Below are positions 47,880-56,648 of a DNA stretch of 64,000 nucleotides, one piece after another. The position numbers and the translations under genes are program-made. Under the pieces are notes generated by a model that had not been told where the DNA came from, searched no databases, and worked only from the letters and a program-made list of their open reading frames with translations. How positions within the stretch are numbered: the stretch's first letter is position 1; every line of letters begins with the position of its first letter. The stretch lies in the NCBI GenBank assembly GCA_017552385.1, contig JAFZQB010000011.1, positions 1-64,000 on the forward strand. The letters are read 5' to 3'. The stretch is from Candidatus Saccharimonadota bacterium (GTDB taxonomy: Bacteria > Patescibacteriota > Saccharimonadia > Saccharimonadales > Saccharimonadaceae).

Positions 47880-48545
47880 ATGGATGAAGTTTTGTTGATC
47901 GATAAGCCTTTTGGAATATCATCATTTGGCGTAGTCGCAAGGGTGCGTCGCGTATTGTCGGCGAAGGCGGGGAAGAAAGTGAAAGTGGGACACACTGGGA
48001 CGTTGGATCCTTTTGCGACTGGGTTGTTGATTTTGCTTGCAGGCAAAGCAACAAAACGTTCAAATGAATTTTTAAAACTGGATAAAGAATATATTGCCGA
48101 AATAAGGCTTGGCGAAACGTCGACAACAGGGGACCCAGAGGGGGAAATAACAAATAGTTATTCAAATGACACGCCCAAGACGGATGGTGAGGTTAAAAAA
48201 GTTGTTCAAAGTTTTATTGGTGAGATTGAGCAAAAAGTGCCAGCATTTTCGGCCGTAAAAATAAACGGCCGACGAGCATACGAACTAGCGCGGAAAGGAA
48301 TGGAAGTCGATACGCCGACGCGAAAAGTACATATATATAATATAGAGATTTTGGAATATAAGTGGCCGAATCTCAGAATAAGAACAGAAGTATCGAGCGG
48401 GACGTATATTAGGGCGCTCGGTGAAGATATAGGGAAGAAGTTAGGAACGGGTGCATATTTGACTGCATTGAGAAGGACAAAAATAGATAAGTATAGTATC
48501 GAACAGGCTACTCCACTGGAGGATTATCTTAAGATTAATTCTTAA
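47880..48545 (+). CDS. truB: tRNA pseudouridine-55 synthase
   Basis: Makes pseudouridine 55 in the T-loop. N-terminal LLIDKPFGISSFGVV, the catalytic Asp in VGHTGTLDPFATGLL (~40-54), YIAEIRLGETSTTGD (~78), and the RAYELARKG block are conserved. 221 residues: shorter than E. coli TruB (314), the C-terminal PUA domain being absent. TATAAT (47868-47873) ends 6 nt before ATG 47880: leaderless. Confidence 0.94.
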   Translation: MDEVLLIDKPFGISSFGVVARVRRVLSAKAGKKVKVGHTGTLDPFATGLLILLAGKATKRSNEFLKLDKEYIAEIRLGETSTTGDPEGEITNSYSNDTPKTDGEVKKVVQSFIGEIEQKVPAFSAVKINGRRAYELARKGMEVDTPTRKVHIYNIEILEYKWPNLRIRTEVSSGTYIRALGEDIGKKLGTGAYLTALRRTKIDKYSIEQATPLEDYLKINS

Positions 48546-48616
48546 AGTTGGACGAGATAGTATTATAAGGGCTGTTTCACTTGCCTAAACAATACCCCTA
48601 TGATATAATTGGGCGC

Positions 48617-48883
48617 ATGATTAGCAAAGATAAGAAAGCAGAGGCTATCAAGAAGCTCGCACGTTCTGATAAGGACGTTGGTTCTCCTGAAGTGCAGGTT
48701 GCAATTCTCACTGAGAGAATAAAAGAAGTAACTGAGCACGTAAAGGCTAACAAGCACGATTTTATGGCTCGTCGCGGGTTGATGCAGATGGTTGGGAAGC
48801 GCAAAAAACTTCTCAAGTATCTCGAGAAGACTGACTTCAATCTCTACAAAGAGACTGTTTCGAAGCTTGGTCTACGTAAGTAA
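48617..48883 (+). CDS. rpsO: 30S ribosomal protein S15
   Basis: Primary binder of 16S rRNA, 88 residues: DVGSPEVQVAILTERIKEVTEHVK (~20-43) and the HDF-x-ARRGL-x2-MVGKRKKLLKYL block (~50-70). The frame opens at 48581, but ATG 48617 gives the normal S15 length and lies 7 nt after TATAAT (48604-48609). It is thus a clear case of a leaderless ribosomal protein gene. In most bacteria pnp follows directly; here an unrelated gene on the other strand separates the two. Confidence 0.96.
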   Translation: MISKDKKAEAIKKLARSDKDVGSPEVQVAILTERIKEVTEHVKANKHDFMARRGLMQMVGKRKKLLKYLEKTDFNLYKETVSKLGLRK

Positions 48884-48942
48884 CCTCTTAAATACATCTT
48901 TTCTCCGGGCTGATTCGCAAAGATTCAGCGCAGGGAAAAGCG

Positions 48943-48974
48943 AAATCCCCGTCTATAAAAGGCGGGGATTTTTG
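48943..48974. terminator. Terminator between rpsO and the inserted orphan gene
   Basis: AAATCCCCG, 11-nt loop, CGGGGATTT then TT; the stem is symmetrical and can act for both converging genes. Confidence 0.8.
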
Positions 48975-48976
48975 AG

Positions 48977-49612
48977 TTATTGAGGGCTATTCGTGGGCGG
49001 TTTTTTGGCACGGCGGTGAGGTTGCGCCGTTTTTGCATGCTCGGGATGAGCTTCAATGTAGGCTTGGCGCCGTGCTTCCTTAGAGGGCTGTTCTTCTGGC
49101 TGTGGAGGCGTGGGCTTAGATTCTTTGATGCCAATCCCGATGAGATAATTATCGATTGAACTCTTATTCTTATCCCTGAGGAATACGATTAGACCATTGT
49201 CGGCCGTGATCCATCCGTCGCAGATTGCAGTAAGCGTTCTTAACATGCTTGGCACCAGCTGGTCAGCTTGGCTCATTAGATCGTCTATCGAGACATTCGA
49301 TCTTTTGATTGGGCCATATGAAACCTCGTATGTACGAACGATCTCTCCTTCCTCGGACCTTTGATCTGGGCCATGTTTGAATATGCCCAGGTTTAAGTCT
49401 GTGTCCTTTCGCAGTTGATGGTTGATGGGGCGCCAGAGTTCTACTATCGGGTCGATAGTGATCTTCGGGTTGGCAAAGCCTGCCCAAGTGACAGAAAATC
49501 TTTTCTGTTTCAGAGTGACGTTGCCGAGTTTTGCGTTGGCGTCGAAACACTCACTGATCTTGGGGCAGGGAAGCTTTTCCGCGGCGATTGCAGATTCTGG
49601 TGTCCAGGGCAT
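48977..49612 (-). CDS. Uncharacterised protein, 211 aa, inserted between rpsO and pnp
   Basis: Not recognised. A structured N-terminal domain of ~165 residues (VTLKQKRFSVTWAGFANPKITIDP, then a WRPINHQL block and DGWITADNGLIVFL) is followed by a Pro/Lys/Arg/His-rich, probably disordered tail. ATG 49612 has GAGAGGAG upstream; the longer frame to 49621 would start at GTG inside that site. It has a fully consensus promoter and a perfect hairpin in its leader, the same layout as the 171-aa orphan gene at 4018-4533. Its position splits the usual rpsO-pnp pair, which suggests insertion. Confidence 0.72.
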   Translation of the reverse strand: MPWTPESAIAAEKLPCPKISECFDANAKLGNVTLKQKRFSVTWAGFANPKITIDPIVELWRPINHQLRKDTDLNLGIFKHGPDQRSEEGEIVRTYEVSYGPIKRSNVSIDDLMSQADQLVPSMLRTLTAICDGWITADNGLIVFLRDKNKSSIDNYLIGIGIKESKPTPPQPEEQPSKEARRQAYIEAHPEHAKTAQPHRRAKKPPTNSPQ

Positions 49613-49642
49613 ATAAACCACTCCTCTCCCTTGAAATGTACT

Positions 49643-49669
49643 CTATTTCTACTTTTTGGGTAGAAATAG
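49643..49669 (-). promoter_or_regulatory. Perfect 10-bp inverted repeat in the leader of the 211-aa gene
   Basis: CTATTTCTAC, 7 nt, GTAGAAATAG; starts 12 nt after the -10 box, i.e. just inside the transcript, and ends 30 nt before the start codon. Operator or RNA hairpin. Confidence 0.7.
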
Positions 49670-49681
49670 GCTTATACTTTA

Positions 49682-49710
49682 ATTATATCATAGAGTATCT
49701 ATAATGTCAA
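49682..49710 (-). promoter_or_regulatory. Consensus promoter of the 211-aa gene
   Basis: TTGACA (49705-49710), 17 nt, TATAAT (49682-49687), minus strand, with TGA in front of the -10 as an extended element. Confidence 0.88.
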
Positions 49711-49735
49711 TGCTTATAATAGGGAGAGAGTGTGA

Positions 49736-49824
49736 TATAATGTAATTAATATTAGTAATTTGAGAAAACGGCAGAGAAGGGGAACGAAAGAAGGTTTCGA
49801 GCTCGCTCTCTGAGGTTTTCTCAA
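49736..49824 (+). promoter_or_regulatory. pnp promoter and structured leader
   Basis: Extended -10 TGA-TATAAT (49736-49741). The leader folds into a stacked hairpin: TTGAGAAAAC (49760-49769) with GTTTTCTCAA (49815-49824), then CAGAGA (49772-49777) with TCTCTG (49807-49812), then CGAAA/TTTCG. Only ~5 nt separate it from the ribosome site AAAGG. Confidence 0.75.
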
Positions 49825-49838
49825 GAAAGGGATCCTTA

Positions 49839-52013
49839 ATGGATATCATTAATCCAGGTGGCAAGAAGACCACTGTGGTAAAGACAAAATGGTTAGGGCG
49901 TGAGCTCTCGCTTGAGGTGAATAGAGTTGGTTTTCGTACGACCTCTTCGGTGCTTGTAAAATATGGCGATACAGTGGTACTTGGCTCTGTTGTTGTAGGT
50001 ACAAAACCTGTAGTGCAGGATTTCTTCCCACTTTCTATTGATTACGAAGAGAAATATTATGCTTCTGGGAAGATTTCTAGCTCAAAGTTTATTAAGAGAG
50101 AAGGCAAGCCAAGCGATAATGCAGTGCTCGTTGGTCGTTTGATTGATCGTCCGATTCGTCCTCTATTCCCGAAGGGCTATCGTCAAGAGGTACAGGTTGT
50201 GGCAACTGTTCTTTCGATGGACCCAAGTTTCCGCCCAGATGTGATCGGCATGTTGGCTGCTTCTAGCGCATTAATGAATGCGGGCGTACCGTTCGATGGG
50301 CCAGTAGCTGGACTTCGTATTGGTAGAATTAACGGTGAATTTAAGGCATTTCTCACTCCAGAAGAGCGCGAACAGTCTGCTCTGGATCTTGTAGTTGCTT
50401 GTAAAGATGGCAAGGTGGTGATGGTGGAAGCTGGCGCTAAGGAAGTGCCTGAAGAGATGATTATCGAAGCGATGCATTGGGCTGTAGAAAACGTCCAACC
50501 AGCGCTTGATCTTCAGCGCGAGTTGCAGAAAATTGTAAATACCCCAGCACAAGAGTACGAACTAGTGTTACCAGACCCAGAGATTCAGGAACGTGTAGAC
50601 AAGTGGACTGAAGGTAAATTTGGTGAAAAAGTACGTGGGAACGTACTGGAACGTGCGCGTGTTCTTGATGAAATGAAATATGAGATGCATGATGAATTCG
50701 CATTAGAACTTGGGCAAGGTGAGACTGATAACGAAAAAGTTGAATGGTATGACGAAAATTTGCGCGATCAGTATAATCAAGCATTTGAACTTGCGGTACA
50801 TCATGAAGTACGTCGTTCGATTGTTGAAGATGGCGTACGTCCAGATGGACGAAAAACCACAGAGGTCCGTCCACTTAGCTCTCAAGTTGGTATTTTGCCG
50901 AGAACGCATGGTTCAAGCCTCTTTACGCGTGGCGTAACACAGGCTATGAACATTGTGACCCTTGCGCCACTTTCCTTTGCTCAGCTGGTTGATACTATGG
51001 AAGTGACGGACGGCAAGCGTCGTTATATGCATCACTATAATGCACCGGCGTATACAGTTGGTGAGATTGGCAGACTTGGTTCTCCTGGACGTCGTGAAGT
51101 TGGTCACGGATATCTCGCGGAACGTGCGCTTCTGCCGGTATTGCCAAGTGAAGAAGATTTCCCATATGCTATTCGCTCAGTGACCGAGATTATGTCGCAG
51201 AACGGTTCAACTAGTATGGCTGCAACTTGTTCTAGCTGTCTTGCTTTGATGGATGCAGGCGTGCCTCTGAAACGACCCGTCTCCGGTGTGGCCATGGGTC
51301 TTATGGTGGATGTTGAGAAGGGTAAAGATATCACGGCTGACGATATCGACAAAGCGTATGTGTTGACTGATTTGATGGATGCTGAGGATTTCGCTGGCGA
51401 TATGGACTTCAAGGTAACTGGTACGACTGAAGGTGTGACTGCACTTCAAATGGATATGAAAGTACATGGACTTCCGGTTGAGATTCTTGAGAAAGCTATT
51501 AAGCAATCTCACGAGGGAAGAATGTTTATTCTAGAACATATGCTTTCGGTTTTGCCTGGCCCTAGAGACAAGATTTCTGATTATGCACCGAGAATTGAGA
51601 AGCTGATGGTCAATAAAGATAAAATTGGCGCCATTATTGGTAAGGGTGGTGAGACTATCAATAAGATTACTTCTGAAACTGGTGCGATGATTGACATCGA
51701 AGAGTCAGGGTTGGTCACGATTGCCGGCAACGATCCAAAGTCTATCGAGAAAGCTCTTGAATGGATTAAGGGGTTAGTAGAAGAACCGGAGGTAGGGAAG
51801 ATTTACGATGGTGAAGTCGTAACGATTAAGGATTTCGGAGCGTTCGTAAATATTATGCCTGGTATTGATGGCATGCTTCACGTTTCTCAAATTTCCGATA
51901 AACGGGTAGATAAAGTATCCGATGTTCTGAAAGTTGGGCAAAAAGTGAAAGTAAAGCTGGTGGCGATTGATGATAAAGGTCGGCTCAGCTTGACAATGAA
52001 GCACCTCGATTAG
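49839..52013 (+). CDS. pnp: Polyribonucleotide nucleotidyltransferase (PNPase)
   Basis: Phosphorolytic 3'-5' exoribonuclease. First RNase PH domain (GDTVVLGSVVVG, DFFPLSIDYEEKYYASGKI, RLIDRPIRPLFPKGYRQEVQV), an alpha-helical linker, second RNase PH domain (VRPDGRKTTEVRPLSSQVGILPRTHGSSLFTRG, SEEDFPYAIRSVTEIM), KH domain (IGAIIGKGGETINKI, ~600) and S1 domain (EVVTIKDFGAFVNIMPGIDGMLH, ~665). 724 residues, complete. ATG 49839 has AAAGG 10 nt upstream and a long structured leader, typical of a gene under autocontrol. Confidence 0.97.
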   Translation: MDIINPGGKKTTVVKTKWLGRELSLEVNRVGFRTTSSVLVKYGDTVVLGSVVVGTKPVVQDFFPLSIDYEEKYYASGKISSSKFIKREGKPSDNAVLVGRLIDRPIRPLFPKGYRQEVQVVATVLSMDPSFRPDVIGMLAASSALMNAGVPFDGPVAGLRIGRINGEFKAFLTPEEREQSALDLVVACKDGKVVMVEAGAKEVPEEMIIEAMHWAVENVQPALDLQRELQKIVNTPAQEYELVLPDPEIQERVDKWTEGKFGEKVRGNVLERARVLDEMKYEMHDEFALELGQGETDNEKVEWYDENLRDQYNQAFELAVHHEVRRSIVEDGVRPDGRKTTEVRPLSSQVGILPRTHGSSLFTRGVTQAMNIVTLAPLSFAQLVDTMEVTDGKRRYMHHYNAPAYTVGEIGRLGSPGRREVGHGYLAERALLPVLPSEEDFPYAIRSVTEIMSQNGSTSMAATCSSCLALMDAGVPLKRPVSGVAMGLMVDVEKGKDITADDIDKAYVLTDLMDAEDFAGDMDFKVTGTTEGVTALQMDMKVHGLPVEILEKAIKQSHEGRMFILEHMLSVLPGPRDKISDYAPRIEKLMVNKDKIGAIIGKGGETINKITSETGAMIDIEESGLVTIAGNDPKSIEKALEWIKGLVEEPEVGKIYDGEVVTIKDFGAFVNIMPGIDGMLHVSQISDKRVDKVSDVLKVGQKVKVKLVAIDDKGRLSLTMKHLD

Positions 52014-52020
52014 AAAGGAA

Positions 52021-52047
52021 AGACGCCCCCTAGGGCGTCTTTTTTTG
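52021..52047 (+). terminator. Terminator after pnp
   Basis: AGACGCCC-CCTA-GGGCGTCT followed by TTTTTTT. Confidence 0.93.
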
Positions 52048-52181
52048 ATAAAATATTTTTATGAAATTGTCAAAAAATCTATATGCTAAGCTTTACTTTT
52101 TTGGGTTTTTATGATACGATGAAAAGATACGGTAGTTCTGAAAAGGGCTGCCGAAATTTATTCTGGGGAGGGGATGCACCT

Positions 52182-52364
52182 ATGCTCTTTTGGATTGTTG
52201 GTGTTGTGGCTATCGTATGTGTAATCGGTAGGTTTGTAAACAGGAGTGATCGAAGCGGTTTCATGACAGAAAGGCAGTTCTATAGAGATGAATACCGTAA
52301 CGAGTGGCGAGAAGTGAATGATCCACTGTTGATTGACTTGAAGATGCGCATGCGTCTACCATGA
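52182..52364 (+). CDS. Small membrane protein, 60 aa
   Basis: ATG 52182 follows GGGGAGGGG with a ~9-nt gap. One hydrophobic segment (LFWIVGVVAIVCVIGRFV, ~2-19) and a charged tail rich in Arg, Glu and Asp. No family recognised. The frame extends up to 52083, but that part would cover the promoter-like TACGAT region. A terminator follows 22 nt after the stop, so it is a separate small unit like those in the tRNA-Ser island. Confidence 0.65.
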   Translation: MLFWIVGVVAIVCVIGRFVNRSDRSGFMTERQFYRDEYRNEWREVNDPLLIDLKMRMRLP

Positions 52365-52385
52365 CCAACAATATCCAAAATCCTG

Positions 52386-52410
52386 CCCGGCTTTTAGCGG
52401 CCGGGTTTTT
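52386..52410 (+). terminator. Terminator after the 60-aa gene
   Basis: CCCGGC-8 nt-GCCGGG followed by TTTTT. Confidence 0.88.
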
Positions 52411-52452
52411 CTTTGCGAAAAATATTAAGATGTGTTACTATGGTAAACAGTT

Positions 52453-54795
52453 ATGGCTAATACGAAGAAGAAATCAAGTCGTGGTGGGAGAAGCTCTGGT
52501 CGGGGAGGAAGCCGGGGTAGAAGTGGATCTAAACGTAGTACTAGGGAAGTAAGAAAAAAGCAAGAATTACCTGGTGGCTGGGGACAACAGGTATTAGCGC
52601 TGATTTTGATTGCGATATCTGTAATTGTGGTTGCGACGTGGTTTTCTGGTGAGCAAAGTAGAGCTTATAAGATTGTATTCTCAATAATTGGTAATGGCAT
52701 GTATGTGATACCATTCTTGTTTACTTATTTAGCTGTCAAAATCTTTAGAAGTGACGATAATAGATTGCCAACGATTGTATGGATTGTATCTATATTACTC
52801 ATTGCGTTTGCCGCTGGAGCAAGCGGAGTCTTGAGCTATGGGAATAAAAGCGGAATAGCGCATGGTGGGGCGGTTGGAGAATGGATTAATGAATTAGTAG
52901 TGCCGATGTTTGGAGATAGCACAGCAGTGTTTGTATATGTAGTATTAATATTGGTTTGTTTATTGTTTATCCTGCAAAAAACACCAAGCGCAGTAGTCAA
53001 AGGCCTAAAGAGTTCATTGAAGGGTAAAGAGAAGGATGTTGCGCCTGAGATGAAAGAAGACAATATTGAAGAAATAGAAGATGATAAGAAGCGCAGGCTG
53101 GAATTCCGTGTGAACAAAGGTGTGGCTGTAGAAGAGAAGAAGGAAGAAGAAGCACCAGTGAAGAAGCGTGGGCTCTTTGGGCGTGGGAAGATTGAAGAAG
53201 TCGAGACGCCAGTGAAGCCGGAAGCTAAGATTGAAAAGCCAGCAGGCGCATTGACGTCAGTAGCGGATAAAAATTGGAAATTCCCACCAATAGACTTACT
53301 CGAGAAGAAGCAAAGTCCAGCAGATGCCGGTAATATTCAACAGAATGCTGTGATTATTAAATCGACACTTGCTGAGTTTGGCATTGATGTGGAGATGGAA
53401 GGCGCAAATATTGGACCAAGAGTAACACAATATACTATGCGACCGCCGGCAGGCGTGAATCTGTCTAAAATTTTGGCGCGTGATAAGGAGTTGGCGTTGA
53501 ATTTGGCTGTAGATAAGATTCGTATTGAAGCGCCGATTCCTGGAACCAGAAGTGTAGGTGTAGAGATCCCGAATGTAAAGTCTGCTAGCGTGATGATGAG
53601 AGGGATAATCGATAGTCGTGAGTGGAAGAACGCGAAGGAGCCGCTAACATTTGCTGTAGGTAAAGATATTTCGGGCAAGAACGTAGTGGCAAATCTGGCA
53701 AAAATGCCGCACCTTCTTATCGCTGGTACTACCGGTTCTGGTAAGTCCGTGATGACAAACACACTAATAAGTTCGTTGCTTTATCGCAATTCGCCGAGCG
53801 ATTTGAAGTTGATTATCGTGGATCCAAAACAAGTTGAAATGGCTCAATATGAAGATATTCCGCATCTTTTGACGCCAATTATTACCTCCGTAGAAAAAAC
53901 GATGTCGGCTATGAAATGGGCAGTAAATGAAATGGAAAAGCGTTATTCGCTCATGGCAGAAAAGAAAGTGAAAAACATTGCAGATTATAATGCGAGAATT
54001 GAAGCCGGAGAAGATGAAGTCAAAGTTGAAGATGGTAAGATTGAAGAGGCCGAACAGAAGCCGCAAGAGGGGAAAATGCCATACATTGTTGTCGTGATTG
54101 ATGAGATGGCAGACTTGATGATGATGGCTGGCAAGGACCTAGAGATGCTGATTGTCAGAATTGCTCAAAAAGGCCGTGCGGCGGGTATACATTTGGTGCT
54201 CGCAACTCAGCGTCCAGAAGTCAAAGTTATTACTGGTCTGATCAAAGCAAATATTCCTGGTAGAATTGCATTTGCGGTGGGTAGCCAAATTGATTCTAGA
54301 ATTATGCTTGACCAAGGTGGTGCTGAAAAATTGCTTGGCAAGGGCGACATGTTGATGCTTACGACTGAGATGATGGGCAAACCTAGAAGAATTCAGGGCG
54401 CTTGGGCATATGAAGACGAGCGCGGTAATGGCGACGTAAAAAAACTGACTGACTTTTTAAGAGCTCAAAGAGCACCTGAATATAATCCGGAAGTTGTGGC
54501 TCAGCCAGTGCAGATTAAAGGTTTGGGGCCGACTGATGGTGGCGCGTTTGGTGATTTAGGACGTAAGTATGATCCGAATGACCCAGTAGTCAGAAAGGCA
54601 GTCGAGATATCTATTTCCAAGGGGAAATTCTCTACGGCGATGCTGCAGACATATTTGGGCAAGGGGCACGGGTTTGTATCTGGTCTTGCGATATGGTTTG
54701 AAGAAATTGGCGTGATTGGCCCGCAAAATGGGAACAAACCACGTGATATGCTTATCAAGAGTCTTGAAGAATTTGATCAATTAGCCTCAAATTAG
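52453..54795 (+). CDS. ftsK: DNA translocase FtsK
   Basis: Septum-located DNA pump, 780 residues. Very basic Ser/Gly/Arg N-terminus, four membrane helices (~40-175), a charged linker (~180-290), the alpha domain (QNAVIIKSTLAEFGIDVEMEGANIGP, ~298), the RecA-like motor with Walker A LIAGTTGSGKSVMTN (~425) and Walker B YIVVVIDEMADLMMMAG, and a C-terminal gamma winged helix (DPVVRKAVEISISKGKFSTAMLQ, ~712) that reads polar DNA sites. ATG 52453 is 11 nt after a TACTAT box and lacks a Shine-Dalgarno. Confidence 0.95.
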   Translation: MANTKKKSSRGGRSSGRGGSRGRSGSKRSTREVRKKQELPGGWGQQVLALILIAISVIVVATWFSGEQSRAYKIVFSIIGNGMYVIPFLFTYLAVKIFRSDDNRLPTIVWIVSILLIAFAAGASGVLSYGNKSGIAHGGAVGEWINELVVPMFGDSTAVFVYVVLILVCLLFILQKTPSAVVKGLKSSLKGKEKDVAPEMKEDNIEEIEDDKKRRLEFRVNKGVAVEEKKEEEAPVKKRGLFGRGKIEEVETPVKPEAKIEKPAGALTSVADKNWKFPPIDLLEKKQSPADAGNIQQNAVIIKSTLAEFGIDVEMEGANIGPRVTQYTMRPPAGVNLSKILARDKELALNLAVDKIRIEAPIPGTRSVGVEIPNVKSASVMMRGIIDSREWKNAKEPLTFAVGKDISGKNVVANLAKMPHLLIAGTTGSGKSVMTNTLISSLLYRNSPSDLKLIIVDPKQVEMAQYEDIPHLLTPIITSVEKTMSAMKWAVNEMEKRYSLMAEKKVKNIADYNARIEAGEDEVKVEDGKIEEAEQKPQEGKMPYIVVVIDEMADLMMMAGKDLEMLIVRIAQKGRAAGIHLVLATQRPEVKVITGLIKANIPGRIAFAVGSQIDSRIMLDQGGAEKLLGKGDMLMLTTEMMGKPRRIQGAWAYEDERGNGDVKKLTDFLRAQRAPEYNPEVVAQPVQIKGLGPTDGGAFGDLGRKYDPNDPVVRKAVEISISKGKFSTAMLQTYLGKGHGFVSGLAIWFEEIGVIGPQNGNKPRDMLIKSLEEFDQLASN

Positions 54796-54913
54796 GCAAT
54801 TATAGCTTGATCGTGTGGTCTCTAGGCAAAACCGTTTGTCTGTGATATAATATTGGCAATATTAACTCAGGGAATGGATTAAGTCGCATTCCCATTAACC
54901 AAAGGAGCAAATC

Positions 54914-55282
54914 GTGAAGCAATACGAACTTACGTTCTTGGTTCATCCAGATCTTGAGATGAATCTTGATACAGTGGTTAGTAAAGTAAAAGAGCTGATT
55001 TCTGCCAATGGTGGTAAGGTTACGAAAGAAACCAATGAAGGCAAGAAGAAACTTGCTTATACCATTAAAGGCCAGGATTTTGCTGTTTATTACTACATGG
55101 AACTCGATCTGCCGGCGGAAGCGCCTGCAAAGATTTCTAGTACACTAAACATTGTAGACGAAGTGTTGCGTTATCTCTTGGTTACAGTTGACGAGCGTAA
55201 ACTCAAGCTTGAAGCGAAGAAGGAAGAACGTCAAACAGACCAAGCTGACGAAGCACAAGATGATAAAACTGAGGAGGAATAA
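54914..55282 (+). CDS. rpsF: 30S ribosomal protein S6
   Basis: 122 residues: YELTFLVHPDLEMNLD at the start, GKKKLAYTIKGQDFAVYYYMELDLPAEA (~40-67) and VLRYLLVTVDERK. An acidic tail ends the protein, as often seen in S6. Start is GTG 54914 with AAAGGAG 6 nt upstream. First gene of the standard rpsF-ssb-rpsR operon. Confidence 0.95.
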   Translation: MKQYELTFLVHPDLEMNLDTVVSKVKELISANGGKVTKETNEGKKKLAYTIKGQDFAVYYYMELDLPAEAPAKISSTLNIVDEVLRYLLVTVDERKLKLEAKKEERQTDQADEAQDDKTEEE

Positions 55283-55287
55283 TAATT

Positions 55288-55734
55288 ATGCGTGGCTTTA
55301 GCAAAGCTATTATTACAGGAAACTTAACAAGAGATCCAGAACTAAGGACGACCCCAAATGGCGCAAGCGTTTGTTCGTTCTCAGTAGCCGTTAACCGTGT
55401 ATTTAGAGATTCGAGCGGGAATCAACAAGAATCCGTGTCATTTATTGACTGTTCGGCTTGGGGTAAGCTTGGCGAGATGATTGGCCAATATGCCAAGAAA
55501 GGCTCTGGTGTGCTTGTGTCTGGCCGTCTTGACCAACGCAGTTGGGAAGATAAGAATTCTGGACAAAAACGTAGCCGCGTGGAAATCGTAGTGGAAGATT
55601 TCAACTTCACTGGACCAGCAAACAGTTCTGAAGGTGGAAGTAGGGGTGGCTCCAGAAACGAGGAGCCAGTCGTACAAGAAGAGCCACAAGATGGTGGTGA
55701 TGAAGAAATCGACCTGTCAGAAATCCCATTTTAA
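55288..55734 (+). CDS. ssb: Single-stranded DNA-binding protein
   Basis: 148 residues: OB-fold with AIITGNLTRDPELRTTPNGASVCSFSVAVNR (~7-37), SFIDCSAWGKLGEMIGQYAKKGSGVLVSGRL (~50-80), a Gly/Ser/Asn-rich linker and the acidic tip EIDLSEIPF that recruits replication partners. 5 nt after rpsF stop. Confidence 0.96.
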   Translation: MRGFSKAIITGNLTRDPELRTTPNGASVCSFSVAVNRVFRDSSGNQQESVSFIDCSAWGKLGEMIGQYAKKGSGVLVSGRLDQRSWEDKNSGQKRSRVEIVVEDFNFTGPANSSEGGSRGGSRNEEPVVQEEPQDGGDEEIDLSEIPF

Positions 55735-55758
55735 TAAATTTTAATAAGAGAAAGAAAT

Positions 55759-55956
55759 ATGAGACGAGTTAAAGTTGACCCGAAAATCTATTTTGACTAC
55801 AAGGATGTAAAAACTTTGCAGAAGTTTCTTGATCCTTATGGTCGTATTGAAGCGGGTGCTAGAACTGGCTTGACGGCAAAGCAACAAAGACAACTTGCAG
55901 TTGCAGTTAAGCGTGCGAGACATTTGGCTTTATTGCCATTCGTTAGCGCAAACTAA
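55759..55956 (+). CDS. rpsR: 30S ribosomal protein S18
   Basis: 65 residues, [51 protein letters not shown] pattern (key words FDYKD, L-x-KF-x-D-x2-G-I, TG-x2-A-x2-QR, RAR-x-LALLPF). Partner of S6 on the platform. AGAGAAAG lies before the ATG. Confidence 0.95.
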   Translation: MRRVKVDPKIYFDYKDVKTLQKFLDPYGRIEAGARTGLTAKQQRQLAVAVKRARHLALLPFVSAN

Positions 55957-55979
55957 ATTTTATAGAGGTTATATATTAT

Positions 55980-56540
55980 ATGTATGGACCTACAGATTTG
56001 AAGAAAAACGTACTTATCACGCTTGACGGACAGCCATATAAGGTAGTTGAGTATTCACAGAAAGTAATGGGCCGTGGTGGCTCCATTGTGAACGTGAAAG
56101 TAAAAAACTTGGTTACTGGTGCATTGCTCCCAAAGACCTTTAAGGGGCAAGAGAAGATTGAGCCTGCTGAGGTGACTACTCGTAAAGTGCAATATCTTTA
56201 TAAGGATGATGAAAAATTTTATTTCATGGATCCAGAGACTTTTGAGCAATATGAGTTAGCTGCCGATATGGTTGGTGATGCAAAAGATTTTATGAAAGAT
56301 GGTGATGAGATGGATATTCAGTTCTATAATGGAACTCCTATTAATCTCGCACTTCCGAAGAATCTTTGGCTCGAAGTGACTTATACTGAGACTGCTGTGA
56401 AAGGAGACACTTCGACATCCGTCATGAAAGACGCAACGCTTGAAACTGGCGTAGTCGTGAAAGTGCCGGCGTTTATCAAGGTTGGTGACATTATTAATGT
56501 CGATACCGAGACGTACACATATCGCGAAAGAAAAAAGTAA
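55980..56540 (+). CDS. efp: Elongation factor P, Arg32 type
   Basis: Relieves ribosome stalling at polyproline. KOW-like domain I, two OB domains (YLYKDDEKFYFMDPETFEQY, ~63-82; the C-terminal signature FIKVGDIINVDTETYTYRER). 186 residues, complete. The tip of the domain I loop, normally a Lys in GKG, reads MGRGGS with Arg32. Arg32-type EF-Ps are modified by the rhamnosyltransferase EarP in some proteobacteria; no earP, epmA or epmB is seen in this window. AGAGGTT precedes the ATG. Confidence 0.95.
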   Translation: MYGPTDLKKNVLITLDGQPYKVVEYSQKVMGRGGSIVNVKVKNLVTGALLPKTFKGQEKIEPAEVTTRKVQYLYKDDEKFYFMDPETFEQYELAADMVGDAKDFMKDGDEMDIQFYNGTPINLALPKNLWLEVTYTETAVKGDTSTSVMKDATLETGVVVKVPAFIKVGDIINVDTETYTYRERKK

Positions 56541-56563
56541 CGGTATATAGTTATGAATATTGG

Positions 56564-56594
56564 ATGAGCTACGGTGAGACGTAGCTCATTTTGT
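56564..56594 (+). terminator. Terminator of the rpsF-efp region
   Basis: Perfect 10-bp stem ATGAGCTACG-GTGAGA-CGTAGCTCAT followed by TTTG. Confidence 0.85.
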
Positions 56595-56648
56595 TATGTA
56601 TGAATTTTAAAGATAGGCGTCGAAATGTAATTAGTGTATAATAAGGAT

